Assembly (NCBI GenBank): GCA_937884915.1
Contig: CALAAN010000417.1
Span: forward strand, 1 to 10,578
DNA length: 10,578 nt
DNA from: an uncultured Oscillibacter sp.
GTDB lineage: Bacteria; Bacillota; Clostridia; Oscillospirales; Oscillospiraceae
Direction: 5' to 3'
Shown: one piece after another, positions 6,295 through 10,578 of the stretch
Layout: each line of letters begins with the position of its first letter
Position numbering within the stretch: the first letter of the stretch is position 1
Notes under the pieces: generated by a model
Database searches by the model: none
The model's input: only the letters and a program-made list of their open reading frames with translations
Told to the model about the DNA's origin: nothing
Position numbers and translations under genes: made by a program

Positions 6295-6364
6295 AGTTCG
6301 TTTCTTCCTTCCTGAAAGATAAAACCTCATCCGCGGGCGCACCCGCCGGAACTTACAACATCAG

Positions 6365-6393
6365 ATTTTATATTTTTACCGCAAGCAGATGAA
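6365..6393 (-). promoter_or_regulatory. Possible promoter of the DegV gene
   Basis: On the minus strand, TAAAAT (6365-6370) within TATAAAAT lies 17 bases after a weak -35, TTCATC (6388-6393). The A/T-rich patch stands out from the GC-rich surroundings. The start site would be about 65-70 bases before the gene. Confidence 0.35.
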
Positions 6394-6446
6394 CTTTTTC
6401 TCAACGCAGCATCAACTTCTGTTGACATTTCTCCCGCCTGTTCCGC

Positions 6447-6480
6447 AAAAAAGGGCCCCCGAAGATTTTCTTCGGGGGCT
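6447..6480 (-). terminator. Intrinsic terminator of the C69-SLH gene
   Basis: Read on the minus strand, GCCCCCGAAGA pairs with TCTTCGGGGGC (plus-strand 6455-6465 and 6469-6479) around an AAA loop, followed by CC and six T (plus-strand A-run 6447-6452). This is a strong classical terminator about 20 bases after the stop codon. Confidence 0.92.
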
Positions 6481-6500
6481 CTCCTGTTTGCTTTTGCCGC

Positions 6501-8675
6501 TTATTTGTTGAGGCAGCGATAGAGGAAGGTGACGATCTGGCCGCGCGTGCAGTTGCCCGCGGGGTCGAAAGTCGTCGCACTCGCGCCGGTGGTCACGCCG
6601 TTTTCCACGGCCCACAGGACGGCGTTTGCGTAGTAGGCATCCGCCTTGACGTCGGTGAACGGGTTCTCCGCCTTGCTCTCGGGGCTGTTCTGCATGCGGT
6701 AGAGGAACGTCACGATCTGGCTGCGCGAGCACGTCGCGTCGGGCGCGAACAGCGTGTCGCTCATGCCAGAGGTGATCTTGTTCTCGACGGCCCACAGAAC
6801 GGCCTTATAGTAGTAGCTGTCCTCCTTCACATCGGTGAAGGTCATCTCAGTCGCGGTCGGCTCTGGGCTGCCGGCGGCGCGCCACAGGAACGTGACGGCC
6901 TGCGCGCGGGTGCAGGAGTCGTTGGGGGCAAAGGTCGTTTCGGTCTTGCCGGAGGTGACCTTTTTATCGACGGCCCAGTTCACAGCGTCCGCATAGTAGG
7001 CGCCTTCCTTGACGTCGGCGAACACGCTCGGCTGGAGCGCTTCATCCTTTGTGATGTACTCGACGAGCTCAACGCCCAGCTTGTGCGCCTTTTCAGCCAT
7101 GGCCTTGCCGTTCTCGGTGGCAAGGGCGCGGGCGTCAGCCGCCTTGGCGAGCTGGTCGGTCGTGACGAAGTCCTTGTAGAGCTCCTGCTGGAGGGCGGCG
7201 AGCTTGTCGGCGACGTAGGCCTTGGCCTCGGCCTTCAAGGGCTTGCCGGTGATCTTATCGGCATTGGCGATATAGCCGCCGAGACCCTCAAACGTGAAGT
7301 AATAAGAATCCTTCCAGTTGCTCGGATAGGCCTTGAAGCCGGAAACGCGCTGCCAGTTGCCCTCGGCATCCTGCGCCCAGCTCGTGCCGTAGGTGCAGAA
7401 GGTGTCGGGCTTTTCAGTCGTAAACTTCGCGGACGCGGTGCTGACCTGATAGCCGGAGTACATGCTGTCGAGCAGCATGGGATAGTACGGGACAAACACG
7501 TTGTAGGACATGTTGCCGACGCCGACCCAGCCCACAGTCGCGGTCTCGACCGGACGGTCCTTGAAGAGCTGGAAGATCTCGATCTCCTGATTGCTGGCCT
7601 TGCCGATGGAGGAGAGCTTATAATAGCCGAAAATATCGTCCTTGTCGAGCTTGCGGTCGGCCTTGATGTTGGTGTAGAGCGCGACGAGCTTGTCGCTTGC
7701 GTCAAGGTTGGAGATGGTGAACTTCGTGTTGTCGGCAACGAGCACGTCACTGTCGTACTGGTAGGCCGCGTTCAGGTAGTTGAGGCCGTCGATCATGCGC
7801 TGGTCCATCTTCTCGCTGATGCGGGCATAGGACGCGCGGAAGTCGATGATGTTCTTCGCCTCGTCGCCGACGAACGTGCCGGCCTTCTTCGCCACCGCAA
7901 TCAGGTCCTTGGAGGCGATGACATTCTCATCGTCCAGATCGACGCGGCCGATGACGGCCATGTTGGGTTCAAGGAAGATCATATTGTCGTTGAGCTTGAT
8001 GGCGACATACTGCGTACCGCTGCAATTCTCGATGTACCAGACCTCGTCCTTGTCGCAGATGAACACGCCGGAGGCGTACACGCAGCCGTAATTTTCGTAG
8101 ATGTCGAGCAGCAGCTTCACGCCCTCGCGCGCAGAAGATGCCTCGGCCAGGATGATGGTCGGAATATCGGTCTCTTCAATGCCGATGCGGGCGTTGCCGT
8201 TGGCCGCCGCCCACTCGGCGTCGCGGTACGGGTCAACCTCCGCCACCTTTTCGTTGCCGTAGAGCGTCTCGGTCGCGGAGACGGACACGCCCTTTTCGTT
8301 CGTGCCGAATTCGGTGTAGGAGTAGTGGTCGGCCTTCTCGCCGCACTCGGGGCAGGTGCCGTCATAGTAGATATCGTTCGTAAAGTAGGTGAAACGATAG
8401 CTGTCGTGGGTGAAATCCCACTCGAACGGGCCGTATTCCGGGCAGCCGACGTAGTGGTCGCCCTGCTTCCACTTGCCGCTCTCGCTGATGAACCAGAGCT
8501 TGTTGTAGTCAGAGCCGTAGTCCTCCGTGCGGGCGACGAAAGGCGTGCCCTCCTCGACGAGGTCGCCGCCGACGTAGAGCGTCGTGCAGGCGGAGGCGCT
8601 GATGGTCGTCGCGGCGAAGGCCGCGGCCGTCACCAGACAGGTGCAGAGAAACTTTTTGAGTACGCTTCCTTTCAT
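6501..8675 (-). CDS. Secreted C69-family dipeptidase with three SLH domains
   Basis: A 724-residue surface enzyme. Residues 1-29 form a signal peptide (basic start, Ala-rich core, ASA at 27-29). The C69 peptidase domain follows: Cys30 in CTT is the expected N-terminal nucleophile, with AREDYG-like ARTEDYG at 48-54, NEKGVSVSATET at 126-137 and EVWYIENCSG at 211-220, all typical of the family. These Ntn hydrolases cleave dipeptides or short peptides. Three S-layer homology repeats of about 55-60 residues end the protein (about 550-610, 611-670, 671-724), each with an FADV/FTDV start and a TRAQ, SRSQ or TRGQ motif near the Cys that precedes it. They should hold the enzyme on the cell wall through a secondary polymer. 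A CPEC pair at 108-111 is a small insertion-like feature. The start at 8675 is set by an AGGAGG site and the signal peptide; a longer in-frame start at 8747 is rejected. It is a one-gene unit, likely for nutrient peptide breakdown or wall-peptide processing. Confidence 0.92.
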   Translation of the reverse strand: MKGSVLKKFLCTCLVTAAAFAATTISASACTTLYVGGDLVEEGTPFVARTEDYGSDYNKLWFISESGKWKQGDHYVGCPEYGPFEWDFTHDSYRFTYFTNDIYYDGTCPECGEKADHYSYTEFGTNEKGVSVSATETLYGNEKVAEVDPYRDAEWAAANGNARIGIEETDIPTIILAEASSAREGVKLLLDIYENYGCVYASGVFICDKDEVWYIENCSGTQYVAIKLNDNMIFLEPNMAVIGRVDLDDENVIASKDLIAVAKKAGTFVGDEAKNIIDFRASYARISEKMDQRMIDGLNYLNAAYQYDSDVLVADNTKFTISNLDASDKLVALYTNIKADRKLDKDDIFGYYKLSSIGKASNQEIEIFQLFKDRPVETATVGWVGVGNMSYNVFVPYYPMLLDSMYSGYQVSTASAKFTTEKPDTFCTYGTSWAQDAEGNWQRVSGFKAYPSNWKDSYYFTFEGLGGYIANADKITGKPLKAEAKAYVADKLAALQQELYKDFVTTDQLAKAADARALATENGKAMAEKAHKLGVELVEYITKDEALQPSVFADVKEGAYYADAVNWAVDKKVTSGKTETTFAPNDSCTRAQAVTFLWRAAGSPEPTATEMTFTDVKEDSYYYKAVLWAVENKITSGMSDTLFAPDATCSRSQIVTFLYRMQNSPESKAENPFTDVKADAYYANAVLWAVENGVTTGASATTFDPAGNCTRGQIVTFLYRCLNK

Positions 8676-8682
8676 GTGTTTT

Positions 8683-8688
8683 CCTCCT
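8683..8688 (-). promoter_or_regulatory. Ribosome binding site that sets the C69-SLH start
   Basis: AGGAGG on the minus strand lies 7 bases before the ATG at 8675. It fixes the start to the methionine that begins the signal peptide. Confidence 0.88.
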
Positions 8689-8767
8689 AAATTTTTCAGT
8701 GTGCGGACGAATGCCGCTTTGTCTGCAAAGTCGATGTATCCCTCCATTCACTTTATCGCACTACCGT

Positions 8768-8796
8768 AATATAGCACTTTATTTTGCCTTCCGCAA
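8768..8796 (-). promoter_or_regulatory. Predicted main promoter of the C69-SLH gene
   Basis: On the minus strand, TTGCGG (8791-8796) and TATATT (8768-8773) are 17 bases apart, with an extended -10 TG. Transcription would start near 8761 and leave a leader of about 85 bases. Confidence 0.6.
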
Positions 8797-8878
8797 GAGG
8801 CAGATCCGCGAAAACATCGCTTCGCTTTCGTATTTCGTCGCATTTGCACAAAGTAAGCCATATTTTTCCGCCGCGATT

Positions 8879-8894
8879 TACCATAATATAACAC
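8879..8894 (-). promoter_or_regulatory. Second copy of the -10 region, possible upstream promoter
   Basis: TACCRTAATATARCAC (plus strand) occurs at 8762-8777 and again at 8879-8894, 14 of 16 bases identical and 117 bp apart. The second copy also gives an extended -10 TATATT on the minus strand (8885-8890), but the -35 position, TAGCGT, is weak. It could be a second start for the C69-SLH gene or a duplicated protein-binding site. The rest of 8676-9020 holds no gene that I can support. Confidence 0.35.
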
Positions 8895-8975
8895 AGTATT
8901 CATTCTTACGCTACCATCAAAAGGGCGAAAGCCATTGTACATTTTTGGTCAAATCGTCCACCGGTGACGAACAGC

Positions 8976-9003
8976 AAAAAACTCCGCAGTCGAAACCGTG
9001 GAG
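8976..9003 (-). terminator. Intrinsic terminator of the ABC transporter gene
   Basis: On the minus strand an imperfect stem (plus-strand 8982-8989 with 8996-9003, one mismatch and one G-T pair) with a six-base loop is followed by six T (plus-strand A-run 8976-8981). It lies about 20 bases after the stop codon and separates the ABC gene from the C69-SLH gene. Confidence 0.7.
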
Positions 9004-9020
9004 CTTTTTCGTATTTCCTT

Positions 9021-10578
9021 TTACTCTGCCACGATGTGCCAGAGCTCGGCCTGCTCGCGGATGGCGGTGAAGCGGCGGTAGACGCCGTTTTGCTTCACCA
9101 GCTCGTCATGCGTGCCGGACTCCGCAATGCGGCCGTCCTCCACCACGAGGATCTGGTCGGCGCTGCGGATCGTCGCAAGGCGGTGGGCGATCGTGATGAT
9201 CGTCTTGCCGCGCGTCAGCTCGGAGATCGCCTGCTGGATGAGGTGCTCGTTTTCGGGGTCGATGCTCGCCGTTGCCTCGTCGAGGATGATAATGGGTGCA
9301 TTCTTGAGGATCGCGCGGGCGATGGAGATGCGCTGCTTCTCGCCGCCGGAGAGCGTGCCGCCGCCCTCGCCGACGACGGTATCGTAGCCGTTCGGCAGCG
9401 CCATGATAAAGTCGTGGCAGCGCGCCTTTTTCGCCGCTGCGATCATCTCGTCCTCCGTCGCGTCGGGCTTGCCGAAGAGGATGTTCGCGCGGATGGTATC
9501 GTTGAAGAGATAGACGTTCTGGAACACCATCGAGATGTTCGAAAGCAGACTGTCGCAGGTGAATTCGCGCAGGTCGTGCCCGCCGACAGAAATACTGCCG
9601 CCCTGCGGGTCGTAAAAGCGTGCGAGCAGGCTGCAAATGGTCGTCTTGCCGCTGCCCGAAGGGCCGACGAAGGCGGTCGAGGTCTTCTCGGGGATGGTAA
9701 ACGACACGTCCTTGAGGACCTTTCGCTCATCGTAGCCGAAGTCGACATGGTCGAAGCGGATGTCATAGCGGCCGAGCTTCACGTCGTGTCCGTCCGCGTC
9801 GATGAAGTGCTCGCCTCTGAGCGCGTCGAGCTGGTCCATCGCGTCGTCGATGACGCCGAGCGTGTGCGCGCTGTCGCTGATGGGCTCAAGGCTCGCAAAA
9901 ATGCTGAACGAGAAGAAGACGAACATCAGCATGACGGAAAAGTCCATCTGCCCGTTCAGGCACTGCATCGCCGCCGCGAACGCAAGGCCCACGCTGCCGC
10001 ACTTGAGCGCAAGCAGGTGCAGGGCGTTGGCGGGCACGTAGCCCCATTCAATTTTCAAGTGAATGCGTTTGCTGTCGCCGATGGCCTTCGTCACCGATTC
10101 CATCGCCGCGCCGCTCTTGCCGAACGACTTGACGACCGCAAGGCCGCGCGCATACTCGATGACCGCGCCGGTCATATCGCGGTTTGCCTGCGCCTCCACG
10201 GGCGCGTTCACGCTGCTGTAATGCGAGATAATGAGCATGAAGCCGAGCGACAGCGCCGCAGCAGCAAGCGCGATGAGCGCCGTAACCGGACTGCACACGG
10301 CAAGGCAGATGAAGATGACGAGGAAATTGAGGTACCCGCCGATGAAGTTGTCGATCATGCGGATGCCCATGTTTTCAAGCGTCGAAAGGCCCGTCGTGAT
10401 GGAATTCAAGATATTGCCGGTGCTCATCGTCTGGAAGTAACCGAGCGACACGCGCTTGAGCGCGTCGCCGATGGCAAGGCGGTCGCGGGCAGTGAGCTGA
10501 TAGCTGATCGGCTCCTGCAATCTGGCACGGAGGTAGTCGAATAGAAAGCGCAGAAGCACAAGTGCGATCTGAATGACG
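9021..10578 (-). CDS. ABC exporter half-transporter (fused permease and ATPase), 5' partial
   Basis: The frame is open to the right edge of the window, so the start lies outside; 518 residues are visible of a usual 570-600. Numbered from the first visible codon, a membrane domain with several hydrophobic helices (visible at about 78-118 and 190-232) is followed by an ATP-binding domain: Walker A GPSGSGKTT at 305-313, Q-loop Gln353, signature LSGGEKQR at 409-416, Walker B IIILDE at 429-434 with the D-loop SID after it, and H-loop His465. All catalytic residues are present, so it should hydrolyse ATP. The single-chain TMD-NBD layout is that of subfamily B exporters, which work as dimers, often with a second half-transporter encoded next door; the downstream side has none, so any partner would lie to the right. 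The substrate cannot be read from the sequence. A GTG at 10557-10559 is not a credible start because the coding frame continues upstream. Confidence 0.93.
   Translation of the reverse strand, partial: VIQIALVLLRFLFDYLRARLQEPISYQLTARDRLAIGDALKRVSLGYFQTMSTGNILNSITTGLSTLENMGIRMIDNFIGGYLNFLVIFICLAVCSPVTALIALAAAALSLGFMLIISHYSSVNAPVEAQANRDMTGAVIEYARGLAVVKSFGKSGAAMESVTKAIGDSKRIHLKIEWGYVPANALHLLALKCGSVGLAFAAAMQCLNGQMDFSVMLMFVFFSFSIFASLEPISDSAHTLGVIDDAMDQLDALRGEHFIDADGHDVKLGRYDIRFDHVDFGYDERKVLKDVSFTIPEKTSTAFVGPSGSGKTTICSLLARFYDPQGGSISVGGHDLREFTCDSLLSNISMVFQNVYLFNDTIRANILFGKPDATEDEMIAAAKKARCHDFIMALPNGYDTVVGEGGGTLSGGEKQRISIARAILKNAPIIILDEATASIDPENEHLIQQAISELTRGKTIITIAHRLATIRSADQILVVEDGRIAESGTHDELVKQNGVYRRFTAIREQAELWHIVAE

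Noticed and set aside
6295..6342. Longer start for the DegV protein at 6342
   Set aside because: The extra 16 residues are basic and foreign to the family, whose N-terminus begins at the inner Met.
6422..6427. TTGACA on the plus strand
   Set aside because: There is no plus-strand gene downstream, and a minus-strand terminator follows directly; chance match.
7083..8690. 535-residue plus-strand open frame opposite the C69-SLH gene
   Set aside because: It mirrors the well-supported minus-strand gene and has no recognisable motif.
8676..8747. Longer start for the C69-SLH protein at 8747
   Set aside because: The extra 24 residues would precede a clear signal peptide, and AGGAGG lies just before the ATG at 8675.
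8748..8942. 64-residue minus-strand open frame upstream of the C69-SLH gene
   Set aside because: It lies over the promoter region and its repeated LYYG segments merely translate the duplicated -10 block; no ribosome site is seen.
8964..10544. 526-residue plus-strand open frame opposite the ABC transporter
   Set aside because: It is an antisense shadow of the ABC gene, which has all NBD motifs; the shadow's composition is biased and featureless.

Overview
The window is GC-rich bacterial chromosome with the gene style of a Gram-positive gut anaerobe, most likely a high-GC Clostridia member (Oscillospiraceae or Ruminococcaceae type). The basis is a long Rel stringent-response enzyme, a DegV/FakB-like protein, an XRE regulator with membrane helices, AGGAGG ribosome sites, SigA-like promoters and a secreted enzyme carrying three SLH domains. 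The family-level placement is inference. I see no phage, CRISPR array, rRNA or tRNA.

Layout, left to right. (1) Bases 1-2175 hold nearly all of a bifunctional (p)ppGpp synthetase/hydrolase gene (+), cut at its 5' end. (2) Bases 2176-2824 hold no convincing gene. They contain hairpins just after rel, then a 518-bp element (2260-2777) whose two ends are near-identical inverted copies of a long palindromic hairpin plus adjoining sequence; its interior is full of smaller hairpins. It looks like a non-autonomous (MITE-like) repeat or a structured RNA, and is the least explained part of the window. (3) A membrane-anchored metallophosphoesterase (-, 2825-4018) converges on rel across that element. 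It is transcribed divergently from (4) a 111-residue unknown protein with one membrane helix and a coiled coil (+, 4184-4519), which has its own promoter and a perfect terminator hairpin. (5) An XRE regulator with two C-terminal membrane helices (4722-5171) and a small two-helix membrane protein (5184-5408) form a two-gene operon. It ends at a bidirectional terminator shared with (6) a DegV-family lipid-binding protein (-, 5452-6294). (7) A large secreted C69-family dipeptidase with three C-terminal SLH repeats (-, 6501-8675) has its own promoter(s) and terminator. (8) A half-size ABC exporter (-, from 9021 past the right edge) is cut at its N-terminus.

The genes are mostly independent units: stringent response (rel), fatty-acid handling (degV), cell-surface peptide hydrolysis (C69-SLH) and export (ABC). 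Nothing links them into one pathway. The small regulator/membrane-protein pair and the orphan coiled-coil protein are the accessory-looking protein genes. I find no clearly new multi-gene system. The best candidates for undescribed biology are the inverted-repeat element after rel and the two small membrane-protein loci.
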